Shown here: one piece after another, positions 26,946 through 36,073 of the stretch
Layout of the letters: every line of letters begins with the position of its first letter
How positions within the stretch are numbered: the first letter of the stretch is position 1
Source of the DNA: UBA1941 sp046329575
GTDB lineage: Bacteria; Bacteroidota; Bacteroidia; Chitinophagales; LD1
Reading direction: 5' to 3'
NCBI GenBank assembly: GCA_046329575.1
Contig: JAXLUJ010000003.1
Coordinates: forward strand, 248,001-312,000
Length of the DNA stretch: 64,000 nt
Translations under genes and position numbers: made by a program
The notes under the pieces: model-generated
The model's input: only the letters and a program-made list of their open reading frames with translations
Told to the model about the DNA's origin: nothing
The model's database searches: none

Positions 26946-28496
26946 TTATTGACGGATAACAAGTACGTTGAAATAAGTTCCTGCAACCATGGCCGCCAAA
27001 TCATCGTGATAAATAGCCCAGTTACTTCCGGTCCAATACACACTGGCGTTATGGGTGTCGTACGTGGTGGTAGCGCCACCGGCATTGAAGTTGTGTGTGA
27101 TCAGCAATATGTCGGTGCTCTGCTGATTGCTGTAACTCAAATTGGTAATGTGGCCTGACGTATTTCCGGCGGTAGCCTGATGAATAAAGGCTGCTTTATT
27201 GGAACCAGACACTTTGATATTCCCCTCAATTTGCAAAGCGTAACCCGTTACGGAAGTTGCAGCCGTGCGCACCGATATACCACCTGATCCACTATTCAGG
27301 AATTCAGCAGTTTTAGAGTTGCTGTAGGTGTTTATACCAAAGAAACAGTCGCTATTGGCATTGCCAATACCATTCACGCCGGCATAAGGGAACAGCGCGC
27401 CCGGAGCTGTAGCCTGACTTTCGCCCACAATGCCGTAGTAAGGCGAAGCCCCATAAATGGCATTAGTGTTAGCCAGATTACTTTGAACCTCTAACTGGTA
27501 CGATGGCGAGGTAGTTCCGATACCCACACGGCCGGCGCTATCTACCGTTAACCTTGGAAGCGCCTTTGTAACCAAATGCGTAGAGCCGCTATTGTTGATG
27601 GCTCCGGTACCGAAGTCCATATCGGCGGCCGCGCCACTATAAGAGCCTATGTAACCCCGATAGGTTCCGCTTTCATAAAACGGCACATATAATTGATTGA
27701 TGCCATCGAGGCGTAAAGGCAGGTTATTGGCTGCCACGATGTGCAGTTTTGCAGAAGGCCCTGTAGTGCCGATTCCCACTTCGGAGCCGTTATCAAAAAC
27801 CTGAGAATTGCCTGCTGTAGTAGCAGCAGTGAATTTGGCCAGATAATTTACAGTACCACTCAGTGATCCGCTTCCTGCAGGACCCGTAGCGCCTGTAGCA
27901 CCTGGTGCACCTGCCGCACCCGCAGGGCCGGCAGGACCCGCAGGGCCTGTTGCGCCAATGCTGCCCGCTGCGCCGGCAGGACCAGCCGGGCCTGTAGCGC
28001 CTACATTTCCTGCCGGACCCGCAGGACCAACAGGGCCCGTAGGTCCAACCGGCCCTGTAGCACCACCGCCACCATTTGCTGCATATAAAGCGTAAGGCAC
28101 GCTGAGTAACTGAGCGGCGCCCATAGTGCTAAACGAACTGCCGCCGGCAGGATCGATTTCTACCTCGAGAAACTTGGAACCACTGCCCCAGTTCACCGAA
28201 GGGAAACTGGCAGCGCCCACCTGAGTGCCGGTTCCTATGGCGTGCGTAACCAAACCTAGTGCGTTGGTAGTTAAACTCTGCGTTTCCTGATATACCACCG
28301 CACCGGCTGCCGAGTTGTTGTGGATCGTAAAGCGGAAATTAACCGCCTGATTTGGAATCAGCACTCCGCTGGAATTGCGTACTACTGTTTGATAATTGAA
28401 AGATTGGGGCGCTTGCGCCATGGCGGCCGCCGAGAAGCAAATGGCAAGAACCATCAGCATTTCTCTTAATCTGTGTTTTACTGTTTGCGTTTTCAT
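26946..28496 (-). CDS. exported protein with collagen-like Gly-X-Y tract
   Basis: A 516-residue protein starting at the ATG at 28496. The signal peptide ends at AAAMAQ. The N-terminal domain (about 28-140; SFNYQTVVRNSSG, VNFRFTIHN, LSVPYALYAA) is found at the head of many Bacteroidota surface proteins. About 60 residues (145-208) are perfect Gly-X-Y triplets rich in GPAG and GATG. The C-terminal half holds beta-rich segments typical of fibre or adhesin shafts (NYLAKFTAA, VGIGTTSPSYQLEVQ). There is no T9SS tail. The last 70 residues carry no intramolecular chaperone motif I can name. A TACTTTTG box lies at 28528-28535 on the minus strand. Confidence 0.8.
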   Translation of the reverse strand: MKTQTVKHRLREMLMVLAICFSAAAMAQAPQSFNYQTVVRNSSGVLIPNQAVNFRFTIHNNSAAGAVVYQETQSLTTNALGLVTHAIGTGTQVGAASFPSVNWGSGSKFLEVEIDPAGGSSFSTMGAAQLLSVPYALYAANGGGGATGPVGPTGPVGPAGPAGNVGATGPAGPAGAAGSIGATGPAGPAGPAGAAGAPGATGATGPAGSGSLSGTVNYLAKFTAATTAGNSQVFDNGSEVGIGTTGPSAKLHIVAANNLPLRLDGINQLYVPFYESGTYRGYIGSYSGAAADMDFGTGAINNSGSTHLVTKALPRLTVDSAGRVGIGTTSPSYQLEVQSNLANTNAIYGASPYYGIVGESQATAPGALFPYAGVNGIGNANSDCFFGINTYSNSKTAEFLNSGSGGISVRTAATSVTGYALQIEGNIKVSGSNKAAFIHQATAGNTSGHITNLSYSNQQSTDILLITHNFNAGGATTTYDTHNASVYWTGSNWAIYHDDLAAMVAGTYFNVLVIRQ

Positions 28497-28637
28497 GTGT
28501 TTTCTGTTTTGTGAAAAAATCATGATGCAAAAGTAGAGACGCCCGCCGCAAGGGGAATTCAAGATTATTTGTAAGTTTAATCGCAAAGAGCACTTTTCTT
28601 AATGCTTCATATTGATTATTAATTATTTACAAAACAG

Positions 28638-30140
28638 ATGAGCAGTAGGGAACAATTGATGGGGCAGCTTTCGAAAGAAGAATTGAAGCTGGTGAAAAAA
28701 TCGCTAGGCAGTAGTCCTAACTCTCAAATGGCGGTGCTTTTCGAATTGCTTCAGGAGTTTGGCGATGATGAGCAAAGAGTGTCAGCACGTTTTAAACGAC
28801 TGGCGCCGCGCGGAAATGAAAGTGTGGTGAGGCACTCGCTGCAACAATTGTTTCTGGAAACGATTTACGATGCCCATCGTGAAAATAGCGAGTGGGCTAA
28901 AACCGATCGATTGATTTTTCTGATAAAAAAATTGGCGGCCCGTTCGGCCTATTCCATTGCCGGCAAATTATTGGAAAAAGCACTGGAAATTGCTGCTGCA
29001 AATGAGCTGCTGGCGCAATGGGTAGAATTGCTTGATATGAAGATTTACTACGGCCAGATTACCGGATCGCATAGTGAAGAAACTTATCTGGAATGTTTGC
29101 AAATGCACCAGCGGGTAAGTGAAATGCATGCGAACTATGTAGCCTTGCGGCATCTGGGCTTTCGGCAAATGCGGATGGCGAATACCAACTATCTGCTACG
29201 TACCGAACAAGGCAAGGCGCAGTGGCAGGAAATTGCGGGTCATGCGCTGCTTTCGGATCCGGAAAAAGCCTTGAGCAAAATGGCGCAAATGGAACAGCAC
29301 ATTCTGCGCATCCACAACTATTATATTTTTACTGATTATGAAAAATTACGCGCTGAGGCCGAACAACTGATTGCATTATATCACCATTACAGTTTTCTGA
29401 AAAAAAACCGGCCCATGCATTTGTTATGGGCCTATTCGCAACTGGCGCATGCCGCCTACTTTCTGCAAGAAAAGGAGCTGCTTAAAAATGCGCTACACCT
29501 CATCCGGAACGAACCAAAAGAAGATGAAACCGAAGAAGTGGCGGCCTTTGCGTATTATGCGCATTACGGCATGGCCTATTACGATTTGCTGAACGATGCC
29601 AAAGCTTTGGTTCCTTTTCTTCATGAATCGCGTGAAGGTTTGCGAAAATGGGGCGAAAAAATGAAGCCCGATGCGCGGCTGGCAGTTCTGGCATCGGCAA
29701 TAAGCAGTTGGGTGGAAATGGGTGAATATGAAGAGTCGCTTTCCATTCACCGCGAATTTACCAACTACATCTTTAAATCGTCAAGAATGGATCCCAAAAT
29801 CGTATTGCTTTTCTACGAACTGATTGCACAAATCGAAACCGGAAATGAAGTGATGGTAAGCGAAACGCTTCAAAACTTTAATCGCTACCTGATGCGCCAC
29901 GATTTGAAAAGTGATTTCGAAAAGAAACTGCTTCGGTTCTTAAAAATCATTTCATCAAATAGTCCTGATATGAAAAGTGAGCTGGCAGAATTGAAGGAGC
30001 AATTACAAGCCATGCCTAAAGAAGATATATTGGCGCAACATCCGGTACTATTTCAAATTCTGATGAATATGATAGAAAGCAAAGTAGCCGGTCAACGCTA
30101 CCACGAATACATGAAACAACTAAAAAAGGCCGGCGCTTAG
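28638..30140 (+). CDS. helical-repeat (TPR-like) protein of unknown function
   Basis: A 500-residue, almost wholly alpha-helical soluble protein without signal peptide. It begins MSSREQLMGQLSKEELKLVKK and continues with helix pairs such as IAGKLLEKALEIAAANELLAQWVELLDMKI. No catalytic motif is visible. It resembles the protein at 49199-50590 in size, N-terminal LSxxxxKxL pattern, helix content and position: both are divergent from a gene for a large exported protein. A scaffold or regulatory role is possible but unproven. Its 3' end overlaps the convergent GT39-like gene by four bases. Confidence 0.7.
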   Translation: MSSREQLMGQLSKEELKLVKKSLGSSPNSQMAVLFELLQEFGDDEQRVSARFKRLAPRGNESVVRHSLQQLFLETIYDAHRENSEWAKTDRLIFLIKKLAARSAYSIAGKLLEKALEIAAANELLAQWVELLDMKIYYGQITGSHSEETYLECLQMHQRVSEMHANYVALRHLGFRQMRMANTNYLLRTEQGKAQWQEIAGHALLSDPEKALSKMAQMEQHILRIHNYYIFTDYEKLRAEAEQLIALYHHYSFLKKNRPMHLLWAYSQLAHAAYFLQEKELLKNALHLIRNEPKEDETEEVAAFAYYAHYGMAYYDLLNDAKALVPFLHESREGLRKWGEKMKPDARLAVLASAISSWVEMGEYEESLSIHREFTNYIFKSSRMDPKIVLLFYELIAQIETGNEVMVSETLQNFNRYLMRHDLKSDFEKKLLRFLKIISSNSPDMKSELAELKEQLQAMPKEDILAQHPVLFQILMNMIESKVAGQRYHEYMKQLKKAGA

Positions 30141-32068
30141 TGCATTTGCGACACCTGATTGTAGTACATCTGCGGCAATTGATATTCCGGTGAAATGTTC
30201 ATGGCATTGGTTAATGCACTCAAGGCTTCCTGTTTTTTGCCGATACTGGCATAGCCCACGCCCAGATACGCCCAGGCAATCTCATTGGTATTGTTTACCC
30301 GAACTGCATTTTCCAACAAGGGTAAAGCGGTTTGCAAATCGTTCTTCTTCAGCGCCTCAATGCCATTGAAATCATCTTTCGATTCCCGCTTTACAATGCA
30401 GGCCACTACTGAATTATCAACCTTGATTACATGCACCGTTCCTTTGGGCGGGAAGAAACCCTTCTTCATCATAAACGGATCTACAAACTGTGGCAGGAAA
30501 ATGGCATAATCCCAATCGTGTTCATTGCGTTCGCGAAAACGGATGTAGCTGCTGGCAAACTTGGAATGCTCGCTTTCCCAAACCATATTCAGTTCCCACG
30601 GATTGTTCGAAACAATTTTGAGATTGGGATCATAACCTACATTCTTTGCAAACCATTCAGCAGCCGGCGCTGCGCTACAAGCGTAGTAATCGAGCTGATA
30701 ATCGCCATAAGTACCGTCAACCCCTCCGGCCCATTCATTAAAATAGGTGTACACCACCGGAAAGTTCTTCACAATAAATAGCGAAGGAAGCAGAATGCCC
30801 ACCGCTACTACAATGTACAGCACGCCCTGAACGGCTTTGGTCCGCGCCATACGGAGTAACCCTTCAAAAGTGAGAGCCGCAAAAACCGCAATTCCGGTAT
30901 AGGTAAAATAACTGTGGCGCCAGCCATTCAACAAGGCCGAGTGTTTGTAAATGATATAGAACAGCGGAAAGGCCGAAACAAACAACAGCATAAAGAGCAT
31001 ATAACCGCTAAATGTTTTTCTGAGCCATGGTAACAGCGCCAACCCGATTAGCAAGCCGAGAATTACAATAAGCGGCGATGTTAATGCGATGTAGGTGGGA
31101 TTGTAATTCCACGGCACTTCATTAGAGGGAATATATTCTCCTCCAAACAGCACACGAATCACTGTTGGATAGGACGACTGCACTTCCAATGCATAGAAAG
31201 GATGACTGATTGGCGCGCGCAAGGCAGCCGGCCAGGCAATAATGCCGATAAGCCATGATCCGGCCACAATGGCCAACACCTGCAGCAATAAGGTTTTGTA
31301 ATATTTGAGATCAATGGCTAATAACTTTGTGCGCCACTCTTCATTTAAAAGCAAGGCCAGCCCTACAAAAAGAACCAAATACGGATAAAGGATGATAGCG
31401 CCCACACGTATGCTGAAGGCCAGACCGATGCCAATCATTAACACTATGGCCGATCGCCACGATGGCCGCGGCAATTCACTCACAAAGCATAACAAACCAT
31501 AAACCGCCATCATATAACCGGCTGCAAAAGGCGGATCTTTGGGATTGTTGAAAGCTTCGCCCAACAATCGCGGACTTACCAGCATGAACAGCATAGCGAT
31601 GAGCGCCGCGCGCCAGCCTCCTACTTTATAAGCGGCCAACCCGCAAAAAAAGAATAGTAAAAAAGTGAAAACCGTGATTACAAAATGGCGTGTGTGAAAC
31701 ACATCCGTACCGAAGTTTTTGTAGATAGCCGCAGCGCTTACTTCCAGCAGCGGACCGTAGTTCAGCAACAAGGCCGCATCTTCTCTGCCGTTTCCGGTAT
31801 ATCGAAAAATTGAATCGTTCTTGCCAAAAGTAGAAAGGTAATCGTAACTCAGGTCGCCAATAGTGCGGTGGTAGATTTCATCGCTGGATGGACCGAATTG
31901 ACTGCTCAGCATAGGGCGCACCACAAATATCAGCAGCGCCACGGCAAAAAAGGCGTACTTAAAATATTTTGATTGTTGTTCGCTCAGTGTATTATTGAAC
32001 TCGAACAAGGGCTTTGAAGGTTTCACGGTTTTTGCAGCATGAGGTGCCGCTTTTCTTTCCTTTGCCAT
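30137..32068 (-). CDS. GT39-like membrane glycosyltransferase with C-terminal TPR
   Basis: A 643-residue polytopic protein. After a basic cytoplasmic start, a first membrane helix (FAVALLIFVVRPML) is followed by a periplasmic loop with SSDEIYHRTIGDLSYDY. Its acidic pair fits the catalytic Asp/Glu position of GT-C enzymes that use polyprenyl-phosphate sugars. About ten more membrane helices follow, then a soluble part and one or two TPR units (AIEALKKNDLQTALPLLENA-type and AWAYLGVGYASIGKKQEAL). It is the last gene of a tight operon, three bases after a methyltransferase. The sugar and acceptor are unknown. Confidence 0.75.
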   Translation of the reverse strand: MAKERKAAPHAAKTVKPSKPLFEFNNTLSEQQSKYFKYAFFAVALLIFVVRPMLSSQFGPSSDEIYHRTIGDLSYDYLSTFGKNDSIFRYTGNGREDAALLLNYGPLLEVSAAAIYKNFGTDVFHTRHFVITVFTFLLFFFCGLAAYKVGGWRAALIAMLFMLVSPRLLGEAFNNPKDPPFAAGYMMAVYGLLCFVSELPRPSWRSAIVLMIGIGLAFSIRVGAIILYPYLVLFVGLALLLNEEWRTKLLAIDLKYYKTLLLQVLAIVAGSWLIGIIAWPAALRAPISHPFYALEVQSSYPTVIRVLFGGEYIPSNEVPWNYNPTYIALTSPLIVILGLLIGLALLPWLRKTFSGYMLFMLLFVSAFPLFYIIYKHSALLNGWRHSYFTYTGIAVFAALTFEGLLRMARTKAVQGVLYIVVAVGILLPSLFIVKNFPVVYTYFNEWAGGVDGTYGDYQLDYYACSAAPAAEWFAKNVGYDPNLKIVSNNPWELNMVWESEHSKFASSYIRFRERNEHDWDYAIFLPQFVDPFMMKKGFFPPKGTVHVIKVDNSVVACIVKRESKDDFNGIEALKKNDLQTALPLLENAVRVNNTNEIAWAYLGVGYASIGKKQEALSALTNAMNISPEYQLPQMYYNQVSQMH

Positions 32069-32071
32069 AGC

Positions 32072-32707
32072 TTAATCGTTAAAGCATTCAAAAACAATGT
32101 TGCGCACCTTAAACCAGGTGAGATAGGGTATATGGGCGATATACCTCGGGAAAACCTGCCTGATCAACGCTTCGTAGCCTTCCTTAAAACGAATACTGCG
32201 ACCGCGGTCGTTCTTCACAAAAAAGCGTTCAATAGCATTGGCATCCTCATAATTTCCGGGATCATACGTTACCAGTTTTCCTCCCGGTTTAAGGGCCTTC
32301 TTTGATAAATTCAGCAACGAAACCACCAGTTCATCGTCCAAATGGTGCATCACTCCTGTGGCAATTACGATATCGAAATTATTGAACTCTTTAATTTCTT
32401 CTTCGGTAAGAATTTTGTGGAACAATTGCACCCGCAAATCGCCTTCAAAGTGTTTCTTTCCCCATTCGATGTACGATTCCTCGCCATCAAAACCAAAGTA
32501 CTCGAATTTCGATATTCTCTTTTTGAAATATTCGGCGTATTCGCCGGTTCCGCATCCAATATCCAGAATACGGCAACCTTCAAATGGCTGAATATAATTC
32601 GCCACCATTCTTTCCCGGTATAATTTCGCCCCGGCTACCCACTGCACCAGATTGTACACAAAAGGAGTGCTGATGATGGCGTGTAAGCCACTTTTCTTTT
32701 CGGCCAT
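32072..32707 (-). CDS. class I SAM-dependent methyltransferase
   Basis: A 211-residue protein with the SAM-binding motif I RILDIGCGTGEYAEYF, an acidic residue at the end of strand 2 (FGFDGEES), and VIATGVMHHLDD and LKPGGKLVTYDP for motifs III and IV. The fold is that of the methyltransferase-11/25 group. The substrate is unknown. Its place between another methyltransferase and a GT39-like protein suggests glycan or lipid-linked sugar modification. Confidence 0.85.
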   Translation of the reverse strand: MAEKKSGLHAIISTPFVYNLVQWVAGAKLYRERMVANYIQPFEGCRILDIGCGTGEYAEYFKKRISKFEYFGFDGEESYIEWGKKHFEGDLRVQLFHKILTEEEIKEFNNFDIVIATGVMHHLDDELVVSLLNLSKKALKPGGKLVTYDPGNYEDANAIERFFVKNDRGRSIRFKEGYEALIRQVFPRYIAHIPYLTWFKVRNIVFECFND

Positions 32708-32765
32708 GCTTGCTTTTTTACAACGCGGGAAAATAATAAAACCGCAATAGCAGTTTTTACCAAAG

Positions 32766-33506
32766 TTATTTCTTTAATAAAATGGTGTATCCCAACGGGT
32801 CTTCATCAGTGCCAAAACCGAACAGCAGCGCCAGATGCGCCAGCACCACCATCAGGGCAAGAACAGGCAACAACAATATCCAGAACGGAACAAAAATCCA
32901 TCGCCAGGCTGGTGAAGGTATCAGGTTGCGGAAGAATAACACAATCACTTTGTTCCCGATAACAGCAATGTCGGTACCCCGGTTTTCGATTTTTGCTTCG
33001 CGAAAATTTGAAAAAATAGTTTTCAATGCACTAGGCGTATACCGGAAATAATCCCATGGAATGTAATGGTAGCGCGCACTCCATGGAATAGTAACAATTC
33101 CTTTGGCTCCGGGTTTCATTACCCGATACATTTCATTAACAAGTTGCTGGTAGTCTTCCACATGCTCCAGTACTTCCGTACACAGCACCGCATCAAACTT
33201 TTCGTTTTCAAAAGGAATGTCCTTCCCATTGAAAGGCGTAATGTGCGAATTATCGTAATCGAACTTATCAGCATCCACAATGTCGATGCCGAAATAGTTC
33301 ACTTTAGTTTCATCCAGTAAAAATCGATACGGCGATTGGCCGCAACCTACATCCAGCACATTGCCGGAATAATGAGGCAATTCGCGTTTAACCGCTCTGA
33401 AAATGGTGAGAATCTGCAAATCCAGCAGCATTCGCCCGTAGAATTTCAGCTGGCCTATAAATGATTGGTCTCTGGTATTGGAAACCGGACGAAATCCTTC
33501 TGTCAT
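32766..33506 (-). CDS. class I SAM-dependent methyltransferase with C-terminal membrane helix
   Basis: A 246-residue protein. The ATG at 33506 overlaps the upstream stop as ATGA, which fixes the start. Motif I is NVLDVGCGQSPYRFLL, with YFGIDIVDAD, AVLCTEVLEHVEDYQQL and VMKPGAKGIVTIPW following. Residues about 190-235 contain a strong hydrophobic stretch (FVPFWILLLPVLALMVVLAHLALLFGFG) not found in most members, so the enzyme is probably membrane-anchored. It acts next to the GT39-like protein, which would fit work on a membrane-bound glycolipid; this is inference. Confidence 0.85.
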   Translation of the reverse strand: MTEGFRPVSNTRDQSFIGQLKFYGRMLLDLQILTIFRAVKRELPHYSGNVLDVGCGQSPYRFLLDETKVNYFGIDIVDADKFDYDNSHITPFNGKDIPFENEKFDAVLCTEVLEHVEDYQQLVNEMYRVMKPGAKGIVTIPWSARYHYIPWDYFRYTPSALKTIFSNFREAKIENRGTDIAVIGNKVIVLFFRNLIPSPAWRWIFVPFWILLLPVLALMVVLAHLALLFGFGTDEDPLGYTILLKK

Positions 33507-34177
33507 TTCACACAATATTGATTTACTAAAAACCCGAACCGCTTTTTATCCAGCCTGCGCGCCGCATTGGTCCATATTTCACAGGCTTGTTCTTTTTCGA
33601 AGTTGTAATAATAACACCATCCCAGAAAGTTTATATAGTCGGGGTCAGAAGGGATGTTGGCTACAATCTTCTTCCACATTGGTATCGCGGCCTCAAAATC
33701 GCCGCGCTGATAACTGTCGAACGCATGGCTTACTTCCATATTGCTTTCAATTTTTTTATAAAAATTGAACTGCTTTTTTTTATCGTCAAATGCAGGCGCA
33801 AAATCAAAAGGAACGTTTACCGCTACTTTCACCGCCACTCCATTTTCTTTACCCGGCAGCCATTTCCCTTCTGTACTTCTAATAACTGAAAGCGCCACCG
33901 CATTCAATTGCGGATTGGCCGTTTTGCGCAACCTGATGTTACTCAGCGTTCCATCTTCGTTCACCACAAAATTAACCACCACATTGCCTTTCAGAAAAGC
34001 GTGCTGCAACTGCGCCGGAAAATTTTTGGGCTCCGAGGCAAACGTCTGCCAGTTCTCGCCCTTAGCGCCTCTGAATTCCGGCATTTGCGAAACTTGTTCG
34101 TAAACGGCATTTTGTGCTTTTCCGTATTGCACCACCACCAACAGGCACGTGAGCAAAACATAAAAGGTGCGATTCAT
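33503..34177 (-). CDS. TonB C-terminal-like protein with helical tail
   Basis: A 224-residue exported protein (signal MNRTFYVLLTCLLVVVQYGKAQ). Residues about 55-125 resemble a TonB C-terminal domain (VVNFVVNEDGTLSNIRLRKT, LNAVALSVIRSTEGKWLPG). Unlike true TonB it has a cleavable signal instead of an anchor and no Pro-rich spacer. The C-terminal third is TPR-like helical (AFDSYQRGDFEAAIPMWKKI, LGWCYYYNFEKEQACEIW). Both ends overlap neighbours by four bases, so it is firmly part of the fahA operon. Its role there is unclear. Confidence 0.78.
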   Translation of the reverse strand: MNRTFYVLLTCLLVVVQYGKAQNAVYEQVSQMPEFRGAKGENWQTFASEPKNFPAQLQHAFLKGNVVVNFVVNEDGTLSNIRLRKTANPQLNAVALSVIRSTEGKWLPGKENGVAVKVAVNVPFDFAPAFDDKKKQFNFYKKIESNMEVSHAFDSYQRGDFEAAIPMWKKIVANIPSDPDYINFLGWCYYYNFEKEQACEIWTNAARRLDKKRFGFLVNQYCVK

Positions 34178-35433
34178 ATTGCCGGAAGAATTTTACCGCT
34201 GCAAGGGCCAAAGCCAATACGTACGCCATTTTTAGCGCACCAGGCGCGCATGTTCACCGTATCGTTATCCTGAATAAAACGCCTTTCGCTGCCATCGGGC
34301 ATGCTCACCGGCTTCTTTCCCTGCCACGAAATTTCAAGCATCGAACCATAACTATCGGGCGAGGGGCCGCTGATGGTGCCGCTGGCATACAAATCGCCCA
34401 CCTCCACATTACAGCCGTTCACGGTGTGATGCGCCAGTTGCTGCGCCATGTTCCAATACATGTACTTAAAGTTCGATTGCGAAACAATTTTAGGCGCCAC
34501 TCCCTGCGGCTCAATTTCCACCTGAAGCTGAATATCGAAATTCCTGTCGCCCTCAAATTTTAAATAAGGCAATACTTCGGGCGATTGCTGGGGCGAGGCA
34601 CAACGAAATGGCTCCAGAGCTTCCATAGTTACAATCCACGGCGAAACCGTAGAACCGAAATTTTTAGCGAGAAATGGGCCAAGAGGTACATATTCCCACT
34701 TCTGAATATCACGGGCGCTCCAGTCGTTAAACAACAGCATCCCGAAAATATATTCCTCGGCTTGTGCAGTAGCAATACTTTCACCCAGCGCAGTGCCCTT
34801 GCCCACTACAAATGCCATTTCCAATTCGAAATCAACCAACCGCGATGGCCCGAACGTTGGCGCCGTTTGATCATCAGCCTTGGTTTGGCCTTTCGGACGA
34901 TGAATAGCTGTACCGGAAACCACTATGGAAGAGGCACGTCCATGATAACCCACCGGCAGATGAAGCCAGTTGGGAAGCAGCGCATTTGCCGGATCGCGAA
35001 ACATCATACCTACATTGGTAGCATGTTCCCGGCTCGAATAAAAATCAGTGTAATTGGGAATATGCACCGGAAGTAACAACTGCACTTCTGTTTGTTTTAT
35101 TAACAGCGGCCGAAGTTCCTTCTCGGCTTCCGCGCCATGCCGTAAAAGTTCCGAAAGCCGCTCACGAACCGCATTGGTCACCGGTTTTCCCAAAGCGATA
35201 AAGCGATTCAGTGTGGGTGCTTCAAAAACAGAAGTATCAAAATGAAGATCATCAAATAATCCAAGCGCTGCTACAACCGTTAGGTCAAGCACATAATCTC
35301 CAATGGCAGTAGCGGCACGTGGCGATTTGTGATTGGTTTTAAAAATGCCAAATGGCAGATTTTGTATGGGGAAATCGCTTTGTGGCGATACATCCACCCA
35401 GCTTTTCAGGGCCGGATCGTTTGCATTAGTCAT
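34174..35433 (-). CDS. fahA: fumarylacetoacetase
   Basis: A 419-residue enzyme for the last step of tyrosine catabolism: fumarylacetoacetate to fumarate and acetoacetate. The N-terminal SH3-like domain and the hydrolase domain are both present. Visible motifs include FYSSREHATNVG with the catalytic His region, NWLHLPVGYHGRASS, the metal ligands in DFELEMAFVVGKG and FNDWSARDIQKWEY, and DLYASGTISGP. hppD, an earlier step of the same pathway, lies at 56.0 kb; hmgA and maiA are not in the window. It overlaps the genes on both sides. Confidence 0.94.
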   Translation of the reverse strand: MTNANDPALKSWVDVSPQSDFPIQNLPFGIFKTNHKSPRAATAIGDYVLDLTVVAALGLFDDLHFDTSVFEAPTLNRFIALGKPVTNAVRERLSELLRHGAEAEKELRPLLIKQTEVQLLLPVHIPNYTDFYSSREHATNVGMMFRDPANALLPNWLHLPVGYHGRASSIVVSGTAIHRPKGQTKADDQTAPTFGPSRLVDFELEMAFVVGKGTALGESIATAQAEEYIFGMLLFNDWSARDIQKWEYVPLGPFLAKNFGSTVSPWIVTMEALEPFRCASPQQSPEVLPYLKFEGDRNFDIQLQVEIEPQGVAPKIVSQSNFKYMYWNMAQQLAHHTVNGCNVEVGDLYASGTISGPSPDSYGSMLEISWQGKKPVSMPDGSERRFIQDNDTVNMRAWCAKNGVRIGFGPCSGKILPAI

Positions 35434-35747
35434 ACATCAAAATTCCAATCATTTTCGGTTCCGCCAAATTTTCTTCGGCTTTCGGCTTTTTCCATTTGCC
35501 TCGCAATAATCATGTCGGCAATCAGCACCGCAGGTTCTTCTGCACTTTCCTTCATGCTGTGGTACAATTTCTTTTCATCAATGTCGATGCGGTAAAGTAT
35601 CCAGCGCAGCTTTTCGGTATCGCCCCGAAGCAATTCCTCTATTCTTGAAATCAGCGCCCGGCGAATTTCGGCCAGCTCATCTGTAACAGCTACGCCGGTT
35701 TGAGGTTCAATTTCGAAAGCTTCAATTAGCGGTTGTAATGGTTTCAT
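35430..35747 (-). CDS. small conserved-looking helical protein upstream of fahA
   Basis: A 105-residue charged helical protein (IRRALISRIEELLRGDTEKLRWILYRIDIDEKKL, shown by parts: RALISRIEELL and LRWILYRIDIDE). It has no signal peptide and I know no domain name. The four-base ATGA overlap with fahA and the matching codon usage support a real gene that leads the operon. Small proteins of this type are seen before fahA in other Bacteroidota, but I cannot give a function. Confidence 0.65.
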   Translation of the reverse strand: MKPLQPLIEAFEIEPQTGVAVTDELAEIRRALISRIEELLRGDTEKLRWILYRIDIDEKKLYHSMKESAEEPAVLIADMIIARQMEKAESRRKFGGTENDWNFDV

Positions 35748-35886
35748 CGGTAAAGTTGTACTGTAAAGGAAAGAAAAAAAGAGTGCTCCGTAAATTATCA
35801 GATGGAAAGGTATCCGAAAGCTCCACCTCTCAAATGAAGCATAGTTCTGATACCTTAAAAGTGAAGTGAAATCTTATTCCATTTTT

Positions 35887-36066
35887 TTGGCGTGCCCCTC
35901 ACCCGCAACAAAAGTTGGTGAGCAGCTAAAACCTTTGCGCGGTGCGGGTTCGGGTCGGGCCGCTACAGGGTTCGCTATCGCTACCGCCCTCCACTTCGTT
36001 TCGGGCCTCGCCTGCGGCTCGCCTTTCGCGTCCCTCACGCGAGCCCGGCAGCAGCCACAACGCCAA
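35887..36066 (+). repeat. intergenic element D with short terminal inverted repeats
   Basis: A 180-base GC-rich element that fills most of the 326-base gap between the fahA operon and the TIGR02757 gene. The ends are TTGGCGT (35887-35893) and its complement ACGCCAA (36060-36066). The interior has alternating GGTTCGCTATCGCTACCG and TCGGGCCTCGCCTGCGGC-like runs. It resembles elements A-C in style, and in the TTCGCTAT motif, but the ends differ. Several open frames cross it in both directions; none looks like a protein. Confidence 0.55.
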
Positions 36067-36073
36067 TCGGCAC

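Noticed and set aside
27840..28080. Phage tail fibre (collagen-like) as sign of a prophage
   Set aside because: No other phage gene is near, and the signal peptide and N-terminal domain point to an exported cell-surface protein.
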